Shown here piece after piece: positions 1 to 9,082 of a stretch of DNA of 64,000 nt. The notes under the pieces are model-generated. The model was not told the origin of the DNA and ran no database searches. It saw nothing but the letters and a program-made list of their open reading frames with translations. The stretch is from Cytobacillus gottheilii. Its GTDB lineage: Bacteria > Bacillota > Bacilli > Bacillales > Cytobacillaceae. The stretch is taken from assembly GCF_001636345.1 (NCBI RefSeq), contig NZ_KV440945.1, forward strand, positions 3,677,354-3,741,353, read 5' to 3'. Numbering within the stretch: the stretch's first letter is position 1; every line of letters begins with the position of its first letter. Both the position numbers and the translations under genes were made by a program.

Positions 1-259
1 TAGAACCTTTGAAAATGGCTGTATGAACAGAGCATAATCTTTGCACTTCTTCGACTGGAATTCCTTCTTCCTCCATTAAAGCCTGTTCCAATTGAGAAAT
101 TTCAGCTATAGAAATGCTTCCGACTGCATCTTCAAAACGCTGCTTTACCTCTGCAACCGTTTTGCCAGCATGCAGATCTTTAATAATTTCCATAAGTATT
201 TCCTGTCTTTGTGATGCCTGCTCTGTTGTTTTTTCCCGATTATTAATCAGCTCGCTTAT
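1..259 (-). CDS. DUF438 domain protein, N-terminal part (cut by window edge)
   Basis: The minus-strand frame is open from 259 to the left edge and reads like the start of DUF438 proteins: SELINNREK, then a helical stretch with LHAGKTVAEVKQRFE and EGIPVEEVQRLC. Family members go on to a hemerythrin-like and a PAS-like domain, which would lie outside the window. The initiator is odd. The codon where the family has Met is ATA (259-257), 7 bases after a good AAGGATGG ribosome site, and no ATG/GTG/TTG lies between the upstream stop and that point. It follows the DUF1858 gene and probably shares its promoter. It may use ATA, start further in, or be broken. Confidence 0.75.
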   Translation of the reverse strand, partial: MSELINNREKTTEQASQRQEILMEIIKDLHAGKTVAEVKQRFEDAVGSISIAEISQLEQALMEEEGIPVEEVQRLCSVHTAIFKGS

Positions 260-295
260 ATGATCCCATCCTTATTCCGTAATAGTAAAGCCCTT

Positions 296-499
296 TTATT
301 CGCAAATTTCTTTCACTGTATCAATTGAAACTCCCCGCATTCTGCAGCCTTTCGGAATGGTCATAATCCTCCCCGCCGTCTGCATCATTATTGGATCCGT
401 AATTTTCTCAAAACCAAGCTCTTTTAAAATTTCGATCAGCTCTGGATATGCTGCTGTTAGTTCATATATCGGTAAGTTCAAGTCTAAGATCTTCGGCAT
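296..499 (-). CDS. DUF1858 domain protein
   Basis: A 67-residue protein fitting the small DUF1858 family: a short hydrophobic start (ILDLNLPIYEL), a YPELIEILKELGF helix, then the TAGRIMTIPKGCRMRGVS signature with a single Cys. The family is found as a stand-alone domain or fused to hybrid-cluster, hemerythrin or DUF438 proteins. It sits 36 bases before the DUF438 gene, so the two form an operon. A good GGTGGT ribosome site precedes the ATG. An FNR-like palindrome upstream (567-582) suggests induction under oxygen limitation or nitrosative stress. The biochemical role is unknown. Confidence 0.85.
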   Translation of the reverse strand: MPKILDLNLPIYELTAAYPELIEILKELGFEKITDPIMMQTAGRIMTIPKGCRMRGVSIDTVKEICE

Positions 500-566
500 G
501 ATACCACCTCATTTAGAAATGATTATTATTCTCAATATAACCATAGCATGTGGTGAGAAGTGATTA

Positions 567-582
567 AGTGATTTGGATCACA
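567..582 (-). promoter_or_regulatory. FNR-like box before DUF1858
   Basis: On the minus strand the bases read TGTGATCCAAATCACT, matching TGTGA-N6-TCACA with one terminal mismatch. It lies about 70-85 bases before the DUF1858 start. A candidate -10 (TATGGT with an upstream TG) lies at 541-546, which would centre the box near -41, the usual position for activation by Fnr in Bacillus. The sequence match is seen; the regulator is inferred. Confidence 0.5.
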
Positions 583-624
583 TATTATAAAATTTGAAAC
601 GGGGAGCAGTTTTTACAAAAAGAA

Positions 625-651
625 AAGAGGATAGCGGCATGCTATCCTCTT
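625..651 (-). terminator. Rho-independent terminator after SGNH gene
   Basis: An 11-bp perfect stem (AAGAGGATAGC at 625-635 against 641-651) with a 5-base loop. On the minus strand it is followed by TTTCTTTTT. It ends the long leftward glycan cluster just after the SGNH esterase stop. Confidence 0.85.
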
Positions 652-691
652 AAAAATGTTTCTTCTCTATATGATTTTAAAATACTTCAAG

Positions 692-1717
692 TTATATTTT
701 TAAAAAGTCAAAAGCACTCTCCATACGATTCGCCATTTCCATAAATCCAAGATCATTTGGATGAACTCCATCTACTGTGCATTCATGCCAGTATTCACCT
801 AATAACTTCATTCCATCTATAAATGCAATATGCTGATCTCCCTGCTCCTTTAATTTCTCTACAATATTCTTAGAGTGTTCTCTTCGTTCCTGATGTTCAT
901 CGTATTGACCTTTTGCCTTATCCTGTGTATATGGGATTCGTGACACGACGATGATAGGTACTTGAGGATGATATTTCCGATACGTTTCTATAAAAGGAAG
1001 CAGTGTGGCTTTATATTGCTGAAGGGTGGCATTTGCTTCGTAATCAAGAACAAAGCAGGCTGGTCTTTCGATTTCCCGAATGGTTAATGCTACTTCATGT
1101 TCCCCTTTCCCGCTTCCGGAGAATCCCAAGTTAATAAATTCCAGATTCACTCTTCTGCTGAGGATGTTTGTATAAGACATACCCGGCCGACTGGCACATC
1201 CGCCCTGTGTTATGGAAGTTCCATAGAAAATTACCCGTTTATCGGAAAAGAATGGAGTTGGAGACTCGATGACTGCATCTGGATTTGTTCCTATTAAAAC
1301 CTCTACTACGCCAACATAAAGCGGAAAGTTCAGTGTGATTTCCTTTAACTGTTCTGCATTGCTGCCTGTTAAATCCCAGATTGTTCTCTCAAAAGCCTGA
1401 TCATGAATGGCCGGATAAGTAGATGCATAATACTGCTGCTGACCAGGCTTCCCTACATATACATCAAAGCCGCATTGACCAGAAGCAGGCATATGCCCCA
1501 TTCCTGCTGAAGCCGTCAGCTTAACTTTAATGGCTAACTTAGAAGCATTGGTCCGAAAACGAATTTGTCCGCCGGAAGTATCATTGGCCAGTCTATCCAC
1601 ACTTACAGGCAAATTATATTCAGGATTAGCCGGAAGCCTTCGATACCTCTCTTCCTCCCCAAACCACGCAAAGCCGCTTATACGAAAAGGTTCCTCTTTT
1701 GGATTATGCCATCTCAT
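692..1717 (-). CDS. SGNH/GDSL-type esterase with N-terminal GxDLY-like domain
   Basis: A 341-residue protein with two parts. Residues 1-140 are a beta-rich domain like the N-terminal domain of SGNH hydrolases (PF14607 type). Residues 160-335 are a GDSL-like hydrolase (PF14606 type). Visible blocks are YGTSIT (nucleophile Ser, block I), NLGFSGSG (block II Gly) and DGVHPND near the end (catalytic Asp and His). There is no signal peptide, so it should act in the cytosol, probably removing O-acetyl or other acyl groups from a sugar. It is the last gene of the glycan cluster, separated from the GH20 gene by a hairpin repeat. Confidence 0.85.
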   Translation of the reverse strand: MRWHNPKEEPFRISGFAWFGEEERYRRLPANPEYNLPVSVDRLANDTSGGQIRFRTNASKLAIKVKLTASAGMGHMPASGQCGFDVYVGKPGQQQYYASTYPAIHDQAFERTIWDLTGSNAEQLKEITLNFPLYVGVVEVLIGTNPDAVIESPTPFFSDKRVIFYGTSITQGGCASRPGMSYTNILSRRVNLEFINLGFSGSGKGEHEVALTIREIERPACFVLDYEANATLQQYKATLLPFIETYRKYHPQVPIIVVSRIPYTQDKAKGQYDEHQERREHSKNIVEKLKEQGDQHIAFIDGMKLLGEYWHECTVDGVHPNDLGFMEMANRMESAFDFLKI

Positions 1718-1744
1718 TACCTTTTTTCACCTCTTCTGGGGCGG

Positions 1745-1798
1745 AGGGACAGGTCCCTTCACCCACCATAATTTTACAGAGTCAAGGGACCTGTCCCT
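1745..1798. repeat. GGGACAGGTCCC hairpin repeat, copy 1
   Basis: Two inverted arms, GGGACAGGTCCCTTCAC and GTCAAGGGACCTGTCCC, flank a short AT-rich loop containing CCACCATAATTTT. It fills the gap between the GH20 stop and the SGNH start. The same arms and loop return at 3716, 9083, 10578 and 15639, so this is a dispersed short palindromic (MITE or REP-like) element. Confidence 0.85.
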
Positions 1799-1810
1799 CA
1801 AAACCCATCT

Positions 1811-3691
1811 TCAAAACCCACCTGCCGAAACGATTCGATTGTATGTTTCTCCCCTGCCCAGTGTTACGCTGTCAGGGAATTGTTCGGGGCCGTCATACCT
1901 AAGCCGGCTTTCTTCTAATTCTTCGAGCTTTGTCACGCCGCCGTCTATCCATGATTGCATCCGGTATTGGGCTGTTTCCATTCTGGTTAATAAACCTCCA
2001 TAGCGAATATCAAGAACTTCCCAGCCAAACGGTTTATTAATAGAAAACCAGACGTCTCTATGTGCCTTTCGCAGTCTATCAGTCTCTGCTTTCAGGACCT
2101 CCAGCTTTGCTAGAAAATGTGCAGCCTCCTCTTTATCTCCACTGTCATAGGCTGACTTTATGCCAATTCCCCATTCAGCTTTTAAACTTAAGACCTTTGC
2201 CAGCTGTTCATAAAAGCAAAACAGGTTTTCCATGCCTGGGTTATGCTCCTTAGTCCTCTGAAGCTCCTCTAATAAACTGCGATAATGCTCAGCAATCGGA
2301 AGTCCTTTTATATTTTCATCAAACAGTCCCATTAATAGATCCTGCCAGAGTAAAAATTTTGATGGATTGGAGGAATATAAATTATCTTTCATGACACCTG
2401 GAACTTCATCAAATGAATTTAACAGCAGAAAATCATCTAGTCTAAAGCCGGTGCAGCAATAAAAACGCTCCTCCAAATGCTCTCTGGTTACTTCCTGATG
2501 GTACGTATGCTCCGCAAAAAGCTGTAAGCCAGGCAGTGCCGTCTGAATCGGAGTTTCTCCTCCGTTATCTCCCCACATTGTGGCCAAGACTTCTTTAATT
2601 CCTGTTTTTTTGCAGGCCTGTAATGCAGCTTCTGAGTTCCTGAAAGCTCTCGAATAGTTTGGGGAAATTCCATTCCATGTCCATAGCCCCCCAGCAAAAA
2701 TCGGATCAGCTGCAATTTGTTTATGGGTGTTCAGCATTCCTTCATAAAAACTAGCTTCCGCATGATAGTAATCCCAGTACACCATTTGTACATTTGGAAT
2801 GCTTTGCTTAACCTTTTCCAGCATTGCCGAATCAAAATCATAATAGTTACCATTTACAGAAGCTAATCGAAAATACATGTCACTCCAGATCATCGGCTGC
2901 AGCTCGTATTCCTCTGTAATCGATAATACTTCCTTGAGATGTCCATTCATGATTTCAAACCGATTTTGATAGCCGTTTTGTTCAATATACTTTCCTCTGC
3001 CTAGCTGCAGTGCCTCATCCATTCCGATATGGATTCTTTTTGTACGGTATGGCGAGATCGCCGCCTCAATCAGTTTTCTAAGAAATTCATAGGTTTTCGG
3101 CTCGCCAGCGAGCAAAATATCGTCCGTATCCTTCATATCATTCGCGTATCCCCATTTTAATGCTTCCTTCAGATGTGCCAGTGTTTGAATACATGGAACC
3201 ATCTCAATACCTAATGTGTAAGCATAGTCATCACATGCCCGAATCTCGTCCTCCCTGTATCTTCCGCGCATATAGCCAAAATAAGGGAGCTCCGGTACCT
3301 CGTAGGTATCCTCTGTATACACCATGACCATGTTTAAGCCCATAATTGCCATTTTCCTTAATAGCATTTTAATGCCATCAACCGTTAATACAGCGTTTCT
3401 CGAGACATCAATCATCGCACCACTCGTCTGAAATTGTGGAACCTCTTGTTTGGTGAATTCTTTCTCTTCTTCAAAATGCTGCAACCAAAGCCCTAATCCT
3501 CTGAAAAAATGAATCTTGTTCTCAAAGAAGATCTGACCTTTGCCATTTTTATTTTCTACGATCAGAGGTCCTTTCCGATTCATGACCTCAATCACATATC
3601 CCTCATCCGCAATCTTTATCCCTAAATCAGCACTGAGAATCTCAAGGCCTTCCAGCACCTCATTCACATCTCCTGTAAAATGCAGTTTCAC
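1811..3691 (-). CDS. GH20 beta-N-acetylhexosaminidase
   Basis: A 626-residue glycoside hydrolase family 20 enzyme. An N-terminal alpha/beta domain (about 1-90) precedes the TIM barrel, in which FQTSGAMIDVSRNA, KMAIMGLNMVMVYTED and the HIGMDEA motif are clear. The Asp-Glu pair is the substrate-assisted catalytic pair of GH20. A helical C-terminal domain (about 450-600) resembles the GH20C type. It has no signal peptide, so it should release terminal GlcNAc or GalNAc from short oligosaccharides brought in by the ABC importer upstream. It follows the esterase gene by 2 bases. Confidence 0.9.
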   Translation of the reverse strand: MKLHFTGDVNEVLEGLEILSADLGIKIADEGYVIEVMNRKGPLIVENKNGKGQIFFENKIHFFRGLGLWLQHFEEEKEFTKQEVPQFQTSGAMIDVSRNAVLTVDGIKMLLRKMAIMGLNMVMVYTEDTYEVPELPYFGYMRGRYREDEIRACDDYAYTLGIEMVPCIQTLAHLKEALKWGYANDMKDTDDILLAGEPKTYEFLRKLIEAAISPYRTKRIHIGMDEALQLGRGKYIEQNGYQNRFEIMNGHLKEVLSITEEYELQPMIWSDMYFRLASVNGNYYDFDSAMLEKVKQSIPNVQMVYWDYYHAEASFYEGMLNTHKQIAADPIFAGGLWTWNGISPNYSRAFRNSEAALQACKKTGIKEVLATMWGDNGGETPIQTALPGLQLFAEHTYHQEVTREHLEERFYCCTGFRLDDFLLLNSFDEVPGVMKDNLYSSNPSKFLLWQDLLMGLFDENIKGLPIAEHYRSLLEELQRTKEHNPGMENLFCFYEQLAKVLSLKAEWGIGIKSAYDSGDKEEAAHFLAKLEVLKAETDRLRKAHRDVWFSINKPFGWEVLDIRYGGLLTRMETAQYRMQSWIDGGVTKLEELEESRLRYDGPEQFPDSVTLGRGETYNRIVSAGGF

Positions 3692-3693
3692 TA

Positions 3694-4467
3694 TTATGCC
3701 TCCTTCGCTGGGTCGGGGGGACAGGCACCTAAACCCACCATATTTTCATTGGGTCGAGGGACCTGTCCCCAAAACTCCAGCAGTGCTGGCAGGTCTCTTT
3801 CCCACACTTTCCACAGGTGTTCGTCTTTTGTTTCTATATAGTTTACTTTTGCTTTGTTTGAAAGGAAGGTTTGGTGGAGCTGGCGGTTTTTTGTTAAAAT
3901 GTATAATTTTTCGTTTGAGATCGAGGATACAAATTCATCTTCATAAATTCCCACAGATTGATAGACATCCCATCCTGAAAGATTCACATCTTCAAGCTGA
4001 CCAATATCTTCATCAGAAACAGCCGGAGACTGAAGCAATAGGTGCGTCCATATTTCCGGCTTTTCTGCTGCTATATTTAAGCTAATATTTCCTGCCAATG
4101 AATCTCCCAAAAGACCTCTTTTCCTTATCTTCCCTACATCTATATTTCTTTCAATCTCAGGAATAAATTCTTCATTCATAAACCGAAGGTACTGCTGAAA
4201 GGAAGCTCCTTTTCGGCTAAATGATTCCCATCTTTCCATTGAATCTCCAGGATGAATTAATACAAAAACAAGGTGCTGTGCCAGCTCAGGATTTTCCCTC
4301 ACTAAATTCTGAACGGCCTTTTCCAGCCCGCCAAGCTCCCAGTAATCCCTGCCATCCTGGACATATAATACATAGGCATCTTCTATCTTCTCTTTTGTCT
4401 TTAAAACCATATAATTCAGCGTCTTCTGCAAATGAGAACTATAAAAGGTCTGATTATATTTTTCCAA
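3694..4467 (-). CDS. alpha/beta-hydrolase, putative esterase (PF00756-like)
   Basis: An alpha/beta-fold protein of the putative esterase family. It has YVLYVQDGRDYW near the start and the nucleophile elbow GDSLAG; the His is probably the one in KDEHLWKVW. I chose the TTG at 4467 because AAGGAG lies 9 bases before it; the ATG at 4485 would overlap the ROK gene by 32 bases without a good ribosome site. The last 25 or so residues (after LLEFWG) are encoded by a hairpin repeat, so the natural C-terminus has been replaced. It probably deacylates a sugar taken up by the cluster. Confidence 0.8.
   Translation of the reverse strand: MEKYNQTFYSSHLQKTLNYMVLKTKEKIEDAYVLYVQDGRDYWELGGLEKAVQNLVRENPELAQHLVFVLIHPGDSMERWESFSRKGASFQQYLRFMNEEFIPEIERNIDVGKIRKRGLLGDSLAGNISLNIAAEKPEIWTHLLLQSPAVSDEDIGQLEDVNLSGWDVYQSVGIYEDEFVSSISNEKLYILTKNRQLHQTFLSNKAKVNYIETKDEHLWKVWERDLPALLEFWGQVPRPNENMVGLGACPPDPAKEA
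3716..3774. repeat. GGGACAGG hairpin repeat, copy 2, inside esterase 3' end
   Basis: The arms GGGGACAGGCACC and GGGACCTGTCCCC flank a loop with ACCCACCATATTTTCA. The copy lies within the coding sequence of the esterase and supplies its final residues (VPRPNENMVGLGACPPDP). Confidence 0.85.
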
Positions 4468-5353
4468 TGTGTTTAACTCCTTCATGCAAAGAAATGGCTC
4501 CGTACAGTCCCGCTTTATTCCCGAGCTGAGATTTTATAATTTTTACACCTGAGTAGCTAGTCATAATATGCTGGTAAAGCTTTTCAGAAACGAGTCTGAC
4601 AGACAAATCCTGTTCCATGATTCCGCCGCCTAAAATGACGCAAGGGGGATTGAAGATATGAACTAAACTGGCAATGCCCCTTGCCGCTTCATTTGCCCAC
4701 GAGTCCAAAACCTCTAAAAGCCTCTGATCTCCATCCTGTATCATTGCAAATAGCTGTCTTCCATTTGTACAGCCTGGATCTGCTTTTTTTGCTTCTCGAA
4801 TCAAAGCTGTTGTGGAGCCATATTGTTCATAGCAGCCCTGTTTCCCGCAGCCGCATTCAATGCCGTTCGGATACTGGTTCATATGGCCAAATTCCCCGGC
4901 ACTCCCTGTAAAACCCCGATACAGCTTTGAATCGATTACAATCGCCCCGCCTATGCCTGTTCCAAAAGTCAAAAACAGAAAATCTGAATACTCTTTGGCA
5001 GCTCCGTAATGTTTTTCGCCAAGAGCGGCTGCATTAACATCATTTTCTACCATTACAGGTACGCGGAACCTGTCTTCCAGAATATCTTTTATCCTTGTAC
5101 CGGTGTAGCTTGGCAGATTTTCATTCGCATAAATGATAGATCCTTCTTCAATGTTTACCTGGCCAGCCGTGCTAATGCTTATTGCCTCTATATCCGGATA
5201 GCCGGCAATGAGATCCTCCAGTTTTTGAATGATGTATGGGCCGCCCTTTTCTCTTTCAGTTTCTGCTTCATGAAAAAACATCATATAACCGTGATCATCC
5301 GTTACAGAATATTTAATAGAAGTCCCGCCGATATCACCAGCGAATATTTTCAT
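4454..5353 (-). CDS. ROK family sugar kinase
   Basis: A 299-residue ROK kinase. It shows the ATP-binding GDIGGTSIKYSV start, ENDVNAAALGE with the catalytic Asp, FGTGIGG, and the zinc motif CGCGKQGCYE. ROK proteins phosphorylate hexoses or N-acetylhexosamines. Next to nanE the likeliest substrate is N-acetylmannosamine (NanK role) or GlcNAc, but sequence alone cannot decide. There is no N-terminal HTH, so it is a kinase and not a repressor. AGGTGAG precedes the ATG. It overlaps the esterase start and lies 72 bases after nanE. Confidence 0.9.
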   Translation of the reverse strand: MKIFAGDIGGTSIKYSVTDDHGYMMFFHEAETEREKGGPYIIQKLEDLIAGYPDIEAISISTAGQVNIEEGSIIYANENLPSYTGTRIKDILEDRFRVPVMVENDVNAAALGEKHYGAAKEYSDFLFLTFGTGIGGAIVIDSKLYRGFTGSAGEFGHMNQYPNGIECGCGKQGCYEQYGSTTALIREAKKADPGCTNGRQLFAMIQDGDQRLLEVLDSWANEAARGIASLVHIFNPPCVILGGGIMEQDLSVRLVSEKLYQHIMTSYSGVKIIKSQLGNKAGLYGAISLHEGVKHIGKI

Positions 5354-5425
5354 TTCAAGCTCACCTCTATGAAACTATGCAGTTTTTTTGCGCATTGTTT
5401 TGTTCTGGTACTTTCATAACAGATT

Positions 5426-6154
5426 TTAAGGTTTGGCACTGCTGCCTTTTGAAGTGGAGACCGCTTCCTCTATAGCCTGTAAAAATCGTTTTGTAATGAC
5501 CTGCGGGCGTGTGATCGCAGATCCGACTACAGCAGTGTGAACGCCTGTTGCAAAGACTTCCTTTAATTCCTCAGGAGTTGAAATTCCGCCCTCAGCAATG
5601 ACAGGTATCTTTAAATGCTGAACAAACTGCTTATTCAAATCGACATTAGGCAGCTTAATCCCTTTTGTATATTCTGTATAGCCGCATAAAGTCGTTCCGG
5701 CGGCATCAAAGCCCAATTTTTCAGCTGTGATGCCCTCTTCCAGCGTTGAGCAGTCCGCCATAAATAACTGATGCGGGAATTTTCGCCGGATTTCCGGGAA
5801 GATCTCTGAAATGGTATAGCCATCTGGCCGCACACGAATGGTGGCGTCCAATGCAATCATGTCTACACCTTCATTTACGAGTAGATCGATTTCCTTCATG
5901 GTTGGCGTGATAAAAACATCTGAATTATCATAGTCCTGCTTAATAATCCCGATGATTGGCAGATCTGTTGCTTTTTTAATTTCATGAATATCTTCCACAC
6001 TATTTGCCCGGATGCCGCTAGCACCTGCCTGGGCTGCAGCCACTGCCATTCTGCTCATAATAAAGGAGCTATGAAGAGGCTCATCGGACAGTGCTTGACA
6101 TGACACAACTAATTTTTTATAAATCTTCGCAAAAAACGCTTGTTTGTTATTCAT
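5426..6154 (-). CDS. nanE: N-acetylmannosamine-6-phosphate 2-epimerase
   Basis: A 242-residue TIM-barrel protein closely matching Nan[58 protein letters not shown] and VIAEGGI are all present, including the catalytic Lys and Glu regions. It converts ManNAc-6-P to GlcNAc-6-P in the cytosol. With the adjoining ROK kinase it forms a ManNAc to GlcNAc-6-P route. No nanA, nagA or nagB is seen here, so those steps must be encoded elsewhere or the sugar is not sialic acid. Confidence 0.95.
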   Translation of the reverse strand: MNNKQAFFAKIYKKLVVSCQALSDEPLHSSFIMSRMAVAAAQAGASGIRANSVEDIHEIKKATDLPIIGIIKQDYDNSDVFITPTMKEIDLLVNEGVDMIALDATIRVRPDGYTISEIFPEIRRKFPHQLFMADCSTLEEGITAEKLGFDAAGTTLCGYTEYTKGIKLPNVDLNKQFVQHLKIPVIAEGGISTPEELKEVFATGVHTAVVGSAITRPQVITKRFLQAIEEAVSTSKGSSAKP

Positions 6155-6195
6155 TCCCTACACTCCAGTTACATACTAATCCATAGGATTATTAT

Positions 6196-7368
6196 TTAAA
6201 GGTCTTCTAGTTCGTTCCACCATTTGTAATCCTCTAAATACACCGTGTCAAACAGCATTACTCCGCTGGACCGCTCCTTGCATAGCTGAACAGCCTTTTT
6301 AAATTGTTCAGCATTGCCCGTATAATCCTTTAAATATAAACTGGCAATCACAGGAATTTGGCCATTGACAGCCTCCTTGCTCATTTCAATGGCACCTTCG
6401 ACACTATACCAGTCAGCAGGTCTGCCGTTATTTAACGCTTCTTCGATCGTAACCTCAGGGTAATAGCAGCCGATCATAATAAAATCAAACTCTTCTGCAT
6501 ACCCGGATGTATAATAGGTGTCAGAAGTCCAATCGAACGCAGGGGTATACGTTTCACTTCCCCAGTTGACGCCTTCGTTATAATAAAGCGGATACCATGA
6601 ACCTACATATATGGTAAAAATCAAATCTGAATTTTTTGTTTTAACCACATTTTTAGCTTTTTGAACAAAATTCTTAATATTTTTGGCACGGAACTCAGCC
6701 CATTTTGGAAAAAGCGGACCAAAGAGCGGTTTCTTCTCTTCAACTATCATAATATCCTCTGGCCAGTTTTTTACTTCTTCGCCTGTAAAAGCTTCAAATT
6801 TCTCTCTGCTTAACTTGCTGAAATCTCCATAAATATTCGGATATCTGCATCGATCCAATACAACGCCATCAACCTGATACCGGTCTATAATCTCCTGAAT
6901 GATGCTGAGTTCATATGCTTCAACCTCTGGATGAATTGGGTTTACAAATACAGTTAAATCATTTTGATTTTCTGCAGCTGTCGGCATATTTGAAAGTGCT
7001 GTGTCATAATGTACCACCTGCCATTCCGGCTTGTCGTATACCATTCCTTCTTTTTCAACTCCATTGCCTTCTGCAAATACATCGACATTTGCGATCAGCT
7101 TCATCCCCGAGCCTTTGGCATGTTGGATCATTTCCTGAAGAAAATCCCTGCCTTTCCAGGCATGATATTGTTCATCTTTCATTTCACTGACATGATAGGC
7201 AAACTTACTGCTATATGTTGTAAATCCATACGGAATTTTTGCATCGATGACAAGATGGGTAATCTTGCTTTTAACGGCATGCTGAACGAGTTCTTTCATT
7301 TTTTCCGGATCCAGCAATCTTGTGCCATTTGCTAAAAAGTCCACCCATAATATGTTTGGCTGTTCCAT
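6196..7368 (-). CDS. cytosolic GHL10-type putative glycoside hydrolase
   Basis: About 390 residues of the GHL10/family-10-like TIM barrel (PF02638 type): ITHLVIDAK, VDGVVLDRCRYPNIYGDFS, FTIYVGSWYPLYYNEGVNW, and DFIMIGCYYPEV near the end. The ATG at 7368 is preferred (AGAGAGGG 8 bases upstream) over the GTG at 7377. It has no signal peptide. The same order of motifs is found in the secreted protein at 15771-18653, so the two are paralogous domains, one inside and one outside the cell. Catalytic residues of this family are poorly known; substrate unknown. Confidence 0.8.
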   Translation of the reverse strand: MEQPNILWVDFLANGTRLLDPEKMKELVQHAVKSKITHLVIDAKIPYGFTTYSSKFAYHVSEMKDEQYHAWKGRDFLQEMIQHAKGSGMKLIANVDVFAEGNGVEKEGMVYDKPEWQVVHYDTALSNMPTAAENQNDLTVFVNPIHPEVEAYELSIIQEIIDRYQVDGVVLDRCRYPNIYGDFSKLSREKFEAFTGEEVKNWPEDIMIVEEKKPLFGPLFPKWAEFRAKNIKNFVQKAKNVVKTKNSDLIFTIYVGSWYPLYYNEGVNWGSETYTPAFDWTSDTYYTSGYAEEFDFIMIGCYYPEVTIEEALNNGRPADWYSVEGAIEMSKEAVNGQIPVIASLYLKDYTGNAEQFKKAVQLCKERSSGVMLFDTVYLEDYKWWNELEDL

Positions 7369-7486
7369 TTTCCTCACCCTCTCTTATAAAGGCTGTTGCG
7401 TCCGGTATAACATGTTCCTTACCAAATGCATAATTCGCAAATCCTTTGTGCGTTCTATACAGACGCTTTTTGGTGCAGGTTTCTAT

Positions 7487-9064
7487 TTACAGATCAATAT
7501 CCTCCGGCCAATGAAGCTGAATGCCATTTTTCACTAAGAGGTTTTGATATTCCTGCAAATGCTTTTCTTCTTGTCTCACCTGATGTGGTGTTATATTGTT
7601 TTTAAGTGCGTAGGCCGCGAGATAGCCTGCTGATTCTCCAATATTCCATTCTGTCGGATGCAGCCTGTAGCAGCCGTTTGTAATTTGAGTTGTGCCTATA
7701 TTTTTACATGCAGGAAGCAGGTTCTTTACACGAATTGGCAGCAATGCACCAAGCGGTATTTCATAAGGATAATTCGGAATATAGAAGCTGCGTTTTGAAA
7801 CGGTTGTGTGATGCAGATCCAAATGATAGCTGCCAACACCCACACTATCAAAATATTCACATATTCCCTGATCTCCTCTTATCTCCTTGCTGACATCCTT
7901 TTCGGTAATCGTATAAACTGCCTTGATTCTTCTTGATTCACGGATATATGGATATTTGGCAAGGCCGTCTTCTGTATCCAATACATCTTTGCGTAGTCTC
8001 AAGCCGGGGTAGCCTTTCCCGCCATCCAATCTTGGCGCTTCAGTCTGCAGCCAATACAAAAGGGATAAGCTTTGCTGTTTCGCACTAAATAAATTCTTGT
8101 CGATTTCCTCTTGCGGCACCCCATAGATAGGTCCCAGAGAATAATCATTCTGTGCCCAGTTGATGAGGGAAATATCGCCTTCATATAAATCACTGTCTAA
8201 ATTTTCGGTATCCAGGATTCTGCGATACGTAAATAAAGAAGGAATTCCTTCGTCATTTGGGAATAAGGTGAATTGCTTTAGCTTTGTGGTATCATCTGCA
8301 TCTGTTGCATACCAGCTGAATAAAGGCAAATGTGAAAAGCTTGGCATATAATCACGCCAAAAATCATATTGCTCAGGTTTATCAATCGTAAAATTTCCGC
8401 CTTCTATATAATCGACTGCAAACACATATGTAAAGGATTGCATATCGATTGGATCTGCTTTTTCCAGTGCATGCGGCTCACCGGTTTCATTCATAGACTC
8501 GGCACCTGAAACGTATTCAACTCCAGCTATCGGCAGAACATCTCCGCATTCTGTTGCATCTAAAAAGTATTGTCCAATCAATTCAATACTTTGAGCCCCG
8601 CTGTTATGAGTCACCGTGACAGACTTTACAGCATCTTCTTCTGTTTTCGCTTCTGCCGCTTTAAAGTTATAGAGCACCTTTATTCTCCCGCTGTTCATAT
8701 AAGGAGCAAGCATATCTTCAATGACCTTTAATGCCACCTTCGGCTCATGTGCCAGCCGGCTTACCCAGCCATTGCCGGGATTAAGGATTTCATTTTCTCT
8801 TGCTTCTTTCGTAAGCGGATAATTCGCCCGGTAATATTCCCGTACTCTGTTTCGAAATTCCCGGAATGTGCCGGTGCATCCATATTTCTCAATCCATTTA
8901 TGTTCATCTGGAGGTACCGCCTGACTTGTAAGCTGTCCTCCTAGCCAATCTGTTTCCTCCGTCATAATAACCCTTAAACCCATTTTGGCAGCAGCCAGGG
9001 ATGCCATGCACCCGCCTAACCCTCCGCCTATAACCACAACATCTGCAGTATCCTGCTTCAGCAT
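7487..9064 (-). CDS. FAD-dependent oxidoreductase (PF12831 family)
   Basis: About 525 residues. The N-terminus has a Rossmann dinucleotide-binding motif (VVVIGGGLGGCMAS) followed by TEETDWLGGQL, typical of FAD_oxidored proteins found in polysaccharide-use clusters. FLDATECGDVLP and LLPACKNIGTTQITNGCYRLHPTEWNIGE mark the second FAD-contacting part. The ATG at 9064 is chosen because AAGGAG lies 9 bases upstream. It should oxidise or reduce a sugar or sugar-derived intermediate in the cytosol. Its placement between DUF4127 and GHL10 suggests a non-hydrolytic or redox-assisted sugar step, which is inference. Confidence 0.85.
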   Translation of the reverse strand: MLKQDTADVVVIGGGLGGCMASLAAAKMGLRVIMTEETDWLGGQLTSQAVPPDEHKWIEKYGCTGTFREFRNRVREYYRANYPLTKEARENEILNPGNGWVSRLAHEPKVALKVIEDMLAPYMNSGRIKVLYNFKAAEAKTEEDAVKSVTVTHNSGAQSIELIGQYFLDATECGDVLPIAGVEYVSGAESMNETGEPHALEKADPIDMQSFTYVFAVDYIEGGNFTIDKPEQYDFWRDYMPSFSHLPLFSWYATDADDTTKLKQFTLFPNDEGIPSLFTYRRILDTENLDSDLYEGDISLINWAQNDYSLGPIYGVPQEEIDKNLFSAKQQSLSLLYWLQTEAPRLDGGKGYPGLRLRKDVLDTEDGLAKYPYIRESRRIKAVYTITEKDVSKEIRGDQGICEYFDSVGVGSYHLDLHHTTVSKRSFYIPNYPYEIPLGALLPIRVKNLLPACKNIGTTQITNGCYRLHPTEWNIGESAGYLAAYALKNNITPHQVRQEEKHLQEYQNLLVKNGIQLHWPEDIDL

Positions 9065-9082
9065 TGCCAGCAACTCCTTTTT

